DNA from: Pseudomonadota bacterium
GTDB taxonomy: Bacteria; SZUA-182; DTGQ01
Length of the DNA stretch: 44,140 bases
Reading direction: 5' to 3'
Assembly (NCBI GenBank): GCA_030625085.1
Contig: DAOURK010000022.1
Coordinates: 1 to 44,140, forward strand
A program made the position numbers and the translations under genes. The notes beneath the pieces were generated by a model. The model ran no database searches and had not been told where the DNA came from. It saw only the letters and a program-made list of their open reading frames with translations. Numbering within the stretch: the stretch's first letter is position 1; each line of letters starts with the position of its first letter. This document shows, in pieces, positions 15,999 through 23,816 of the stretch.

Positions 15999-17516
15999 AT
16001 GAAAAAAAATATTTGTTTTTGTCTGCCTCTTGTATTTATTATGTCCTTAGGTTTATTTGTATTTCCTTATTCAGCCAAAGCCCAACCTAAAATTGAATTT
16101 ACTGAAACAGAATATGATCTGGGTAAAATATATCAAAATAAGAAAAAAAGCCATATTTTCACTTTTAAAAATGCGGGAACTGAAACTTTGACTATTGAAA
16201 AGGTAAAAGCCGGATGAGGCTGCACTGCTGTTAATCTCTCGGAGAGAGATATAGAACCGGGAAAAGTAGGCGAAATAAAAGTTACTTACCATTCCAAATC
16301 CTATAAGGGGAAACAGAGCAAAACTATTTATGTAAATTCTAATGATCCTAAAAACCCTGTAAGCAAATTAAAAGTTATAGCCTTTGTAAAAGTAGAAATT
16401 GATCTTAATCCCCGCCGAATAAACTTCAAAAAAATTTCTCCAACCGATAAAAAATCGCAATCTGTGGAAGTTACCAATCTCAGTGATAAAACTCTGCAAA
16501 TTTCTTCTATCACCTCAGCTCAAAATTTCATTACTATTAATTTATCTAACAGTAATTTACCTATAATATTAAAACCTCAGGAAAAAATGAGTTTTCAGGT
16601 AAATTTAGATGCCGCACTGATGAAGGGAAAAACCTGGGGCCAGGTAATTATTAATACAGACAATCAACATACTCCCAAAATAACTCTTTATGTGACTGGA
16701 AGGATCCAATCTCAAGACCAAATAAAAAAAAGTTCCCCAACCACCGGTCAAACACCCTTACCCCATCTGACATTTAGTGAACAGGCTCAAAAACTGTTTC
16801 CCAAATATAATTTTGTCTTCAATAACGTTACAAAAAATTTAGCTAAATGCGATTTTGGCAGATGTCTGCCTATGAAAGCATACATTCAATTGTTGATTGA
16901 TCAAAAAATCCCGGAAGAAAAAATTACCGAAGCTATACAGTATATCTATGGTCCAAAGGCAATCACTTCTATGGAAAAAAAGTCTCGTAAATCACCTATT
17001 AATACTTCAAGGTTAAAAGAATCGATTCAAAAGGCATTAAATGATAATTCAAAAGCCAAACTGGAATTGTATGTCATGAGTTATTGCCCTTTTGCCCTCA
17101 GGGCAGAGAAATCCTTGGAGAAGATAATCGCTGAATTTGGCTCAAAAATTGAGATACAGCTTTATTTTATCGCCGATCCTAAAACCTCAAATTCTGATAA
17201 GACAACTGATTTATTTACAAGCCTCCATGGGCTCCTGGAAGTAGAAGAAGATTTCCGTCAAGTCTTGATTCAAAAATATTTTCCAAAAAAATTATTCCCT
17301 TATTTACACCACCTCAATAAAAACATAAAAACAGCTAATTGGAAAGAATGTCTGAGTAAAGCAGGGATAGATCAGAAAAAAATAGAAAAACTTATGAATG
17401 ACAGCCAAAGCCGCCAATTATTTAGCGATAATATTGCCAAGGCAAAAAAAATAAAGATCCATGCTTCACCAACACTTCTCATCAATGGCATCAAATATAA
17501 AGGAGCCTTCAAGTAG
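15999..17516 (+). CDS. Selenocysteine-containing DUF1573/thioredoxin-like exported protein
   Basis: I read this as one 505-residue gene with TGA at 16215-16217 translated as selenocysteine 73. The frame is open and in register on both sides, and coding continues for 433 codons after TGA. Residues 1-28 are a Sec signal peptide (cleavage near AKA). Residues about 32-140 are a DUF1573 beta domain, where the usual Cys-Gly-Cys-Thr motif reads Sec-Gly-Cys-Thr (KAG-U-GCTAV). This suggests a Sec73/Cys75 redox pair. A second Ig-like segment spans about 140-235. Residues about 280-315 resemble CcmH (Cys284, Cys289, then a helix and YG). The C-terminal domain (about 355-505) is thioredoxin/DsbA-like with YVMSYCPFALRAE (Cys363, not CxxC). 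It probably acts as a periplasmic thiol-redox protein, perhaps in cytochrome or metal-centre maturation. Partners are unproven. Confidence 0.85.
16215..16250 (+). promoter_or_regulatory. Sec codon and bacterial SECIS-like hairpin
   Basis: The UGA at 16215-16217 is followed by a perfect 7-bp stem ATCTCTC (16234-16240)/GAGAGAT (16244-16250) with loop GGA. The loop begins 24 nt after UGA and starts with G, as bacterial SECIS elements generally require. A short lower stem (GTT/AAC, 16230-16232/16255-16257) may extend it. It lies wholly inside the coding sequence, as expected in bacteria. Confidence 0.75.
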
Positions 17517-18047
17517 CCTTCAGTCCCTCACCAATATAAAATTGCCATAACAACTATTCCATAATTCAAAATATTAATTAACAAAGAGATATCTGTTATC
17601 AGCACTTTTTCAGGTCTTCCACCTGCATTTTTTTGGTGTTATTAAATATAAATATCGCAATATCCCTAAAGAACAAAGGGTACAGTATAAATTAGTATGG
17701 TTTCAGCAATTCTCATTACGTTATGGGCACTATTCATATGAATAGCTGACAAAATGTTCGCTGAAGCGCTATAGGAAGGCTTTTTGTAAAACTTCCCCAA
17801 AAAGCATAATATTATACCAAGCTCAAGCTCTCTGAATAAGTTCATTATTTACTTAAGAGTTGCTAATGAGAAGTAATAAAAATTTTAACTTTACAAATTC
17901 GATTCTGATAAGCTATAATCTTATAAGAATAATACATTATCTTCTTAGATCACACCCCGGCAGTAAATATTAAAACAAAGGAAGCATCAAACATCTTAAG
18001 TCATACCATCTTTATCATTCACTTAAATTAAAGGAGGATAAAAACCT
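17517..18047. other. Intergenic region with one short repeat
   Basis: No coding frame is convincing in this 531-bp gap. It holds the 17748-17790 repeat and a 14-bp palindrome TATTCATATGAATA at about 17731. AAGGAGG at about 18031 is the ribosome-binding site of the cytochrome gene. I see no clear terminator after the selenoprotein gene. Confidence 0.6.
17748..17790 (+). repeat. Short dispersed repeat (GTTCGCTGAAGCG), copy 2
   Basis: ACAAAATGTTCGCTGAAGCG, then TATAGGAAGG and TTTTTGTAAA, match the minus-strand copy at 14794-14836. Confidence 0.5.
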
Positions 18048-18803
18048 GTGACCGAAAAGAAAAAAATGACCATGAAAATGAAGTTAATTTTGATTGGCAT
18101 AGGTGCGGTATTATTTGGAGTAATCGCCTTTGCAGGAATTGAACTTACCTGCACCTCATGGTTTTGTCTGAGTTGCCATGAAATGAAAGAGCTTGGTGCC
18201 AGTTGGAAGATATCAAAGCATGGGCCGGATAATCCTGAAATGCATAATTGTATGAAATGCCATGCCCAAGCCGGACTTTTAGGATTCATCAAGGCTAAAG
18301 TCAGCGGACTGTTTTCTCTGGTGTATCACATTTCCGGTAACTATCATCTCGAAGCAACACAACCGGTGGTTTGTTTGCGAAAGGGATGCCACCAAGAGGA
18401 GGATCTTGACCAGGCCCCAGGAGACCAAACAATTACTTTGAACCACGCTACACATATAAAGATAATGAAAGAAATTGGGACGAGATCAAAGTGCATGCCT
18501 TGTCACCGGGATATTGCCCACGGGGAAGAAACTTTTTTGCCGGACATGAAATCACTTTGTTTTCTCTGCCATACAGATCGAAGTATTGGCTCTGAAAATT
18601 GTTCTTTATGCCATCCGTCTCACCCAAAGGTTAACTTACAAGATTACGAAGAGACTGTTCTGGATTTACACCAGGAGGCCGAAATTTCTTGCGTTGAATG
18701 TCATACAGATGCCTGCAAAGCCTCGAAATCTAGTTGTGACGAATGCCATGAGGGTGATGATTATGGTGAGTTGATTATCTATAAAGGAAAAAAATTAAAA
18801 TAA
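18048..18803 (+). CDS. Membrane-anchored multiheme cytochrome c (NrfH/NapC-like), about eight hemes
   Basis: This 251-residue protein starts at GTG with AAGGAGG upstream. One N-terminal membrane helix (about 12-31) is followed by heme motifs. There are seven CXXCH sites starting at residues 40, 68, 149, 171, 185, 215 and 230, and one CX4CH (Cys109, Cys114, His115). The first site reads CLSCHEM, the CXXCHxM form seen in NrfH/NapC-type quinol dehydrogenases. It probably takes electrons from menaquinol at the inner membrane and passes them to a periplasmic partner. More hemes are predicted than in the classical four-heme NrfH. The next gene is convergent, so no reductase subunit is adjacent, and the partner is elsewhere. 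The selenoprotein gene upstream is on the same strand but more than 500 bp away. Confidence 0.85.
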   Translation: MTEKKKMTMKMKLILIGIGAVLFGVIAFAGIELTCTSWFCLSCHEMKELGASWKISKHGPDNPEMHNCMKCHAQAGLLGFIKAKVSGLFSLVYHISGNYHLEATQPVVCLRKGCHQEEDLDQAPGDQTITLNHATHIKIMKEIGTRSKCMPCHRDIAHGEETFLPDMKSLCFLCHTDRSIGSENCSLCHPSHPKVNLQDYEETVLDLHQEAEISCVECHTDACKASKSSCDECHEGDDYGELIIYKGKKLK

Positions 18804-18948
18804 TTTTCTCCTTTTAGCGTAATCATTTTTTTATTCCTCCGCCTTATGGAACAGATTTAATAAGAAAAAAATTCCATATGGCTGATCAATTAAAGTTTAA
18901 AAGGGTTTTAAAAATCCGCTAATGTAAAAAATTTTACCGCTTTAGTCA

Positions 18949-19010
18949 TATGTTAATTAATGAAAAAGGCAAAGAAAAATTTTTCTTTGCCTTTTTCATT
19001 AATTAACATA
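18949..19010. terminator. 62-bp perfect palindrome, bidirectional terminator
   Basis: The sequence is a perfect palindrome centred between 18979 and 18980, with 31 complementary bases per arm (core AAAGGCAAAGAAAAA and its inverse). It lies between the convergent cytochrome and cysteine synthase genes. It ends 14 bp from the stop of cysteine synthase. T-rich stretches on both strands make a two-way intrinsic terminator the simplest reading. Confidence 0.8.
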
Positions 19011-19024
19011 ATCTAGGCTTGGGC

Positions 19025-19918
19025 TTAGATTAAACTTGTACTAAAGTATCTTTCAGCCCTATCAGGCAAAACAGTAACAACATTACCGCCCTTCTTATTG
19101 GCAACAAGAATTGCAGCCCAAACATTGGCTCCCGATGATGTGCCGACCAAAAGCCCCTCTTCTTTCGCCAATCGCCGGGTAGTCTCAATAGCGTCTTCAT
19201 CGCTTACAGTCACTACATCATCAATTAACGATACGTCTAACACTTGGGGAATAAAACCATCGCCAATTCCCTGTATCTGATGTAAACCAGGCTCCTGTTC
19301 CAATAAAGCAGAACTATTTTTAGGCTCTACAGCAATAATTTTAATAAGAGGATTTTTTTCCTTTAAAAATTTTCCTACCCCCCCTAAAGTTCCTCCGCTT
19401 CCAACACCCGCCACAAAAATATTAATTTCCTCTGCCATTTGATTCCAAATTTCTTGAGCTGTTGTCTTATAATGGATTTCAGGATTTCGAGGGTTTTCAA
19501 ATTGCTGAGGAATATAAATGCGGGGATCATTCTTAGCCATTTCTGCGGCTTTATCCACACTTCCCTGAAGGCTTCCATCCGCCGAGGTTAGCATAAGTTC
19601 CCCGCCAAAGGCTTTAATAATTTTCTTCCTTTCTTCACTCATATTTTCCGGCATAACGATAATAACCCTGTATCCTTTTTGCACTCCTACAAATGCCATC
19701 CCAATTCCTGTATTCCCTGATGAAGGTTCAACGATAATAGAACCTTTTTTTAAATTTCCATCTTTTTCAGCTTCTTCAATAAGATATTTAGCCACCCTGT
19801 CTTTAATGCTCCCCCCGGGATTAAGAAACTCAGCCTTAACAAAAATAGAATAACGGCTAATTTTTTGTAACCGTATCAAAGGGGTAGATCCAATACATTC
19901 TAAAATACTGTAACCCAT
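19025..19918 (-). CDS. cysK: Cysteine synthase (O-acetylserine sulfhydrylase)
   Basis: This 297-residue PLP enzyme makes cysteine from O-acetylserine and sulfide in the cytoplasm. It shows the opening IGSTPLIRL, PLP lysine Lys39 in PGGSIKDR, the substrate loop EPSSGNTGIG, the phosphate-binding GVGSGGTLGG, and the late EGLLVGTSSGAN. The length is near the family norm of about 300. It could equally be the CysM isoform. Both act on O-acetylserine, and the sequence alone does not separate them. No serine acetyltransferase gene is adjacent. It is a single gene ending at the palindromic terminator and preceded by a family A element. Confidence 0.9.
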   Translation of the reverse strand: MGYSILECIGSTPLIRLQKISRYSIFVKAEFLNPGGSIKDRVAKYLIEEAEKDGNLKKGSIIVEPSSGNTGIGMAFVGVQKGYRVIIVMPENMSEERKKIIKAFGGELMLTSADGSLQGSVDKAAEMAKNDPRIYIPQQFENPRNPEIHYKTTAQEIWNQMAEEINIFVAGVGSGGTLGGVGKFLKEKNPLIKIIAVEPKNSSALLEQEPGLHQIQGIGDGFIPQVLDVSLIDDVVTVSDEDAIETTRRLAKEEGLLVGTSSGANVWAAILVANKKGGNVVTVLPDRAERYFSTSLI

Positions 19919-19942
19919 TTTTTATTTCCCATAATTTTATTT

Positions 19943-20043
19943 GATGCAATCGTAAAAAGTCCAAAATGGGGACATATGTACAACATAACTTCTTGAATTT
20001 ATGCAACCCAAATTTTCTAAAAACGGCTTTTTACGAATACATC
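19943..20043. repeat. Family A miniature inverted-repeat element
   Basis: This 101-bp copy is nearly identical to the one at 30095-30195. It has GATG..TCGTAAAAAGT and ACTTTTTACGA..ATC-type ends and an interior with CAAAATGGGGA and TTTTCTAAAAACG. It lies just upstream of cysteine synthase. Confidence 0.8.
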
Positions 20044-20184
20044 TTATTTAGTTTATAAATTTTATCAATTTTTCCCTTATCAAAAAACCTCCCATATCAA
20101 AGGATATTTTCAATAAATGAATAGTCAAATTCATAATAAATACATTATTCAAAATAGGACTGAACCTTTATTCAATGGTCTTAC

Positions 20185-20266
20185 CATGAAAAGGCATTTT
20201 GAAAAATAGACTTTACTGAAAAAATAAAAATTTTCACCCTCGGGGGTGAAAAAAACTTTCCATGAG
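20185..20266. repeat. Family B intergenic repeat, copy 4, reversed
   Basis: This 82-bp copy is in reverse orientation to copies 1-3. It runs from CATGAAAAGGCATTTTGAAA through GACTTTACTGAAAAAA and CACCCTCGGGGGTG to CATGAG. The CATGAAAA/TTTTCATG-type ends define the element limits. Confidence 0.75.
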
Positions 20267-20427
20267 TATTTATTATAGCAAATTGCTTCTTTTTGTCAAT
20301 CCAACGCACAGACAAAAAGGCTCTTGCTCTAAGCCCATCAGCTTTTTTAAAATCCTTTGAATTTTTCTTGGCAGCTAACTTACAAACAAAACTACGTAAT
20401 GTAAAAAATTTCCATATGTTGATGGTT

Positions 20428-20528
20428 GATGGTCTCGTAAAAGATCCAAAATGGGAATATATGTACAACATAACTTGTTGAATTTATATTATCTAAATTT
20501 TCTAAAAACGACTTTTCACGAATGCATC
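20428..20528. repeat. Family A miniature inverted-repeat element, diverged
   Basis: This 101-bp copy is of the same type as 19943-20043, with several differences in the interior and right end (CTTTTCACGAATGCATC). Confidence 0.75.
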
Positions 20529-20559
20529 AAGGTTAATTTATCAAAATTATAAAAAAAAA

Positions 20560-20588
20560 GGCGCAAGGATAATTGCTATCCTTGCGCC
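20560..20588 (-). terminator. Rho-independent terminator of the 20658-21941 gene
   Basis: A perfect 12-bp stem GGCGCAAGGATA/TATCCTTGCGCC with a five-base loop is followed on the minus strand by a run of nine T. It is a strong intrinsic terminator. Confidence 0.9.
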
Positions 20589-20657
20589 TTTAAAAAAGGC
20601 AGGAAAAACCTATAAAAAATCTAAATCCTAATAAATTGCCAAATAGCTAAGCTGAAG

Positions 20658-21941
20658 CTATTTGGGAAAAATTGAAGAGATAAAGCAACTACTGCTATCA
20701 TCAGAACTTAGCGGCGTCGGGATAGTAGTGATCGTACTCGCTAATGCAGGATCACCTACAGCCTCTTCCCCGTCTGAAGCTGTAAATAAAAACTTATAAT
20801 TGATATTGGTCAAACCATCTGTGGTAATCTCCGCAGTAGCCTGATAATCTTTCCCATCACTACAGTCAGGATCATTAGGATCAATCTCCTGCATTGTTAC
20901 CAACAAATCAGTAGCGTCACTTAGAGCTTTATTGTTATTAAGATCAATCAACACTTGAGGTGGGTTATTGGGATCAGGTGGAAGTCCCAGTCCTAAATCT
21001 CCTTCATCATAGATATAACGAACTTTAAAATTCAGGGTAGTTGTACCGGCATATATGGTATCAGAACTTACCCCTTTGTCCTTAAATAGAGTATCCCCCG
21101 ATAGCCAAGTCAGTACCGGTCTTATGTTTAGGGCACTTCCACTATATTCTGTCTCTAAACGAGGGCGTAAGGACTTATTAGTCGCATCAGCGGAATATAT
21201 TTCTACATATTCATCTCCTAATGGTATCACCTCTGCTGAAGTTTGAGAACTAACCAAGGCTATTTTGGTAATTCCTCCCGGCTTGACCAGGTAGTTAATA
21301 TGGTTTGCCGCAATAGTAATAATATTTTCACCAATATTATTGTTATCAATATAACATTCTAATTGACCAGTTGATAGGCTCCCCCTTGGGGTTTCTGATT
21401 CGAAGGCACCCCAATCAGGATTCCAAAGAGGATCTGTGTATACGGAAGACACTACCTGAATATCAAAATCGTTTCCGTCGATATATTTAGCCTTTCCATA
21501 AAAAATGAGTTTAACAGATGTAAAAGCTGCATCATAAGGGATAGCCGATGTATCAAAGGACAAAAAGCCCTTATAAACCTCTAAAGGAGAATCTTTTTGT
21601 CCTACTCTCATGAATTCTTCATTAACCGTAGTGGTAAAGGTATTTCCCTTGGAGCTTCCGGAATCGGCAACGCCGTCTACAGCACCTCTTGCTCCTCTTT
21701 TGCCCGGAGATTTACTACTAGTCACAAAATCGTATCCCCGGGTTCCTCCGCCTAGTACCCCTCTGTTAAAACTCTTACTCTCAAGGGGATCATATTCTCC
21801 ATAGTCGGCCCCTGCAGATTTCAACTCTCCATCAGCCTGGGTGCTCCTAGTTTTAAAAATTTCTGCCGAACAAATACCGGCTGAGAATGATAATAAAACG
21901 GCTAATACTAAACCTAAAAAAAATAGTTTGCTGGGTTTCAA
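20658..21941 (-). CDS. Exported beta-rich protein (DNRLRE-like domain)
   Basis: This 427-residue protein has a Sec signal peptide (MKPSKLFFLGLVLAVLLSFS, cleavage near CSA). Residues about 85-270 resemble the DNRLRE/CBM96-like beta-sandwich family of secreted proteins, with YKGFLSFDTSAIP and FTSVKLIFYGKA, then a late LRPRLETEYSG. The C-terminal third (about 285-410) is another beta-rich segment with FKVRYIYDEGDLGLGLPPDPN and ATAEITTDGLTNINYKF. The protein ends CFISSIFPK. No catalytic residues are obvious. It is probably a surface or matrix protein. It is transcribed alone and has a strong terminator. The family assignment is tentative. Confidence 0.6.
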   Translation of the reverse strand: MKPSKLFFLGLVLAVLLSFSAGICSAEIFKTRSTQADGELKSAGADYGEYDPLESKSFNRGVLGGGTRGYDFVTSSKSPGKRGARGAVDGVADSGSSKGNTFTTTVNEEFMRVGQKDSPLEVYKGFLSFDTSAIPYDAAFTSVKLIFYGKAKYIDGNDFDIQVVSSVYTDPLWNPDWGAFESETPRGSLSTGQLECYIDNNNIGENIITIAANHINYLVKPGGITKIALVSSQTSAEVIPLGDEYVEIYSADATNKSLRPRLETEYSGSALNIRPVLTWLSGDTLFKDKGVSSDTIYAGTTTLNFKVRYIYDEGDLGLGLPPDPNNPPQVLIDLNNNKALSDATDLLVTMQEIDPNDPDCSDGKDYQATAEITTDGLTNINYKFLFTASDGEEAVGDPALASTITTIPTPLSSDDSSSCFISSIFPK

Positions 21942-22671
21942 ATTTTTCCCCCTTTCATCCCTCTTTTACCAAAGGGCTTAAAAAAATTTAGATTAAAAAA
22001 CTAAACTCCAACCAATTATTAAAAAAAACTCGGAAGGATAACGGAATCAAATCGGGGAATATGCATAATTAATACCAGAAAAGGAATAAAAATGAATCCT
22101 TTGTAAGTAACTGTTAATTATAGGGGTAAGAATTCTTGATATTTATCAACAGATTCTATATAGAGTCTATACAGATTCTATTTGACTAATTTGCTTTTTT
22201 TTTGTGCATACAGACTTGGGATTTAAAAAAATGCGGGTATCTAAAGCTCTATTTTAGAAAAAATTTCATAGGGAGAATAAAAAGGTAGGAGAATAAAAAA
22301 TAAAAAGTGGCTTAAATAATAAATACAGCGATAATATATGCAATATTAAAGTAATTGGTTTTATTTATTGCTCATTTTTGAACCATCTGATAAAAATTTT
22401 CATTTATGCCCCCATAAAAAAGCATTAATAAAAAAATAAAAAACACGAGGAATGCATCATAATGAAGCTATAAAATATCCCCAATATAAACCATATACAT
22501 ACTATATAATTCGTATACATAACAAAAAATTATTCTCTAAACTCAGAATATGCTCCAGCCCATTTATTTTAAAAAAAAATGAACTGCCCCACCACAAACA
22601 ACAAGCTATCCAATAAAGGAAGTTCTCATTTTCTATCGCCGCAAGCGGCGATGAATAGAACCCTAAGTGAT
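21942..22671. other. Long AT-rich intergenic region
   Basis: No gene is supported in these 730 bp. A short hairpin ATCGCCGC-AA-GCGGCGAT lies at about 22633-22650, just beyond the accA stop. It lacks a T-run on the accA side, so it is at best a weak terminator or a transcript-end stabiliser. The rest is very AT-rich and probably includes the promoter of the 20658-21941 gene. Confidence 0.6.
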
Positions 22672-23631
22672 TTAATCCGTCGGCTCTTGATATTCCCCAT
22701 AATCTCGGTACCTCTGATATCTTTGGCTCAGTAATTTTTCAATTGGTATTAAAGATATTTTTTGAAGATGCCGTACAATAGCCCTTCGCATTTTATGAGC
22801 GATCATATCAAAATTGCGGTGTGCCCCACCAATAGGCTCTTTCACAATTTCATCGACAATCTTGTGCTTCGATAAATCTTGGGCAGTTAAACGAAGAGCA
22901 CCAGCTACCTCCGGGGCCTTGGTATGGTCTTTCCAAAGGATAGCAGCGCAGGCTTCCGGTGAGATAACAGAATAAATACTATGTTCTAATATAAGCAGAC
23001 GATCGGAAACTCCCAAAGCCAAAGCTCCACCACTTCCACCTTCTCCGACAATGATTGAAATAATGGGGACCCGAAGGACCATCATTTCATATATGTTACG
23101 AGCGATAGCCTCAGCCTGTCCCCGTTCTTCAGCACCAATGCCGGGATAGGCCCCTGGAGTGTCTATGAAAGTAATAACAGGTTTATGAAACCTTTCCGCC
23201 AATTTCATCAGACGCAACGCTTTGCGAAATCCTTCCGGATTTGCCATGCCGAAATTACGGCTAATGTTTTCCTTGGTTCCTCTGCCCTTTTGATGTCCAA
23301 TAAGCATTACTCCCCTACCATTCAATTTAGCCAGCCCTCCAATAATAGCGGCGTCGTCAGCGAATTTGCGGTCCCCGTGCAACTCAATGAAATCAGAAAA
23401 GATTTGACTAATATAGTCCAGGGTATAAGGCCTATCAGGATGTCTGGCCAGTTGCGTTCTCTGCCAAGGGGTCAATTTATTATACGTATCATTAAACATT
23501 TTCGTTCGTTTTTTCTTGAGTCTTCTATACTCCTGGCGAACATTATCACCCCATTCGTAAGCCAGATTTTGCATCTCTCGAATGGCTACGTCTAATTCAA
23601 TAAATTGTTTTTCAAAATCCAGGGTAGCCAC
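22672..23631 (-). CDS. accA: Acetyl-CoA carboxylase carboxyltransferase subunit alpha
   Basis: AccA is half of the carboxyltransferase that moves the carboxyl from biotin carrier protein to acetyl-CoA, giving malonyl-CoA for fatty acid synthesis. At 319 residues it has the normal length. An N-terminal helical part (about 1-80) precedes the crotonase-like core with GHQKGRGTKENISRNFG, FIDTPGAYPGIGAEERGQAE and the oxyanion region VGEGGSGGALAL. The start is GTG with AAGGAG upstream. It is downstream of dnaE in the same orientation with a 185-bp gap. AccD is not in the window. A biotin ligase gene (birA) lies about 9 kb upstream in the same block. Confidence 0.95.
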   Translation of the reverse strand: MATLDFEKQFIELDVAIREMQNLAYEWGDNVRQEYRRLKKKRTKMFNDTYNKLTPWQRTQLARHPDRPYTLDYISQIFSDFIELHGDRKFADDAAIIGGLAKLNGRGVMLIGHQKGRGTKENISRNFGMANPEGFRKALRLMKLAERFHKPVITFIDTPGAYPGIGAEERGQAEAIARNIYEMMVLRVPIISIIVGEGGSGGALALGVSDRLLILEHSIYSVISPEACAAILWKDHTKAPEVAGALRLTAQDLSKHKIVDEIVKEPIGGAHRNFDMIAHKMRRAIVRHLQKISLIPIEKLLSQRYQRYRDYGEYQEPTD

Positions 23632-23816
23632 TCTTCATTATCTCCTTCCTCATGTATTAATAATAAAATCTCACCTTGTTTAATAAATCTAAAATTCTCA
23701 ATTGTATTGGTAATTTTATTTCGGTTTTTATTTTAAATCAAACTGACAGCTACAGATTTTCAAAAATTAATTTCACTATTTTTGTGCACAAATAAATAAG
23801 GTGTTTCATCCCTCTA

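Larger units (their letters stand above)
19919..20657. other. Repeat-rich intergenic region
   Basis: The 739-bp gap holds two family A elements (19943-20043, 20428-20528), one inverted family B element (20185-20266) and a terminator at 20560-20588. Between the repeats, 20270-20427 has short open frames on both strands that run into the repeats. I do not believe any of them is a gene. Confidence 0.65.

Noticed and set aside
16215-16217. TGA read as a nonsense mutation, or as evidence for a genetic code in which TGA codes for an amino acid throughout.
   Set aside because: Coding continues in frame for 433 codons with no other stop, and a SECIS-like hairpin follows. TGA is the normal stop of the DUF3108, AmgK-like and DciA-like genes, so a whole-genome code change does not fit. 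A sequencing error remains possible and is stated as a refutation.
20181-20471. A 96-codon open frame on the minus strand (and a 62-codon frame opposite).
   Set aside because: Both ends lie in family A and family B repeats, there is no ribosome-binding site, and no protein family is recognisable.
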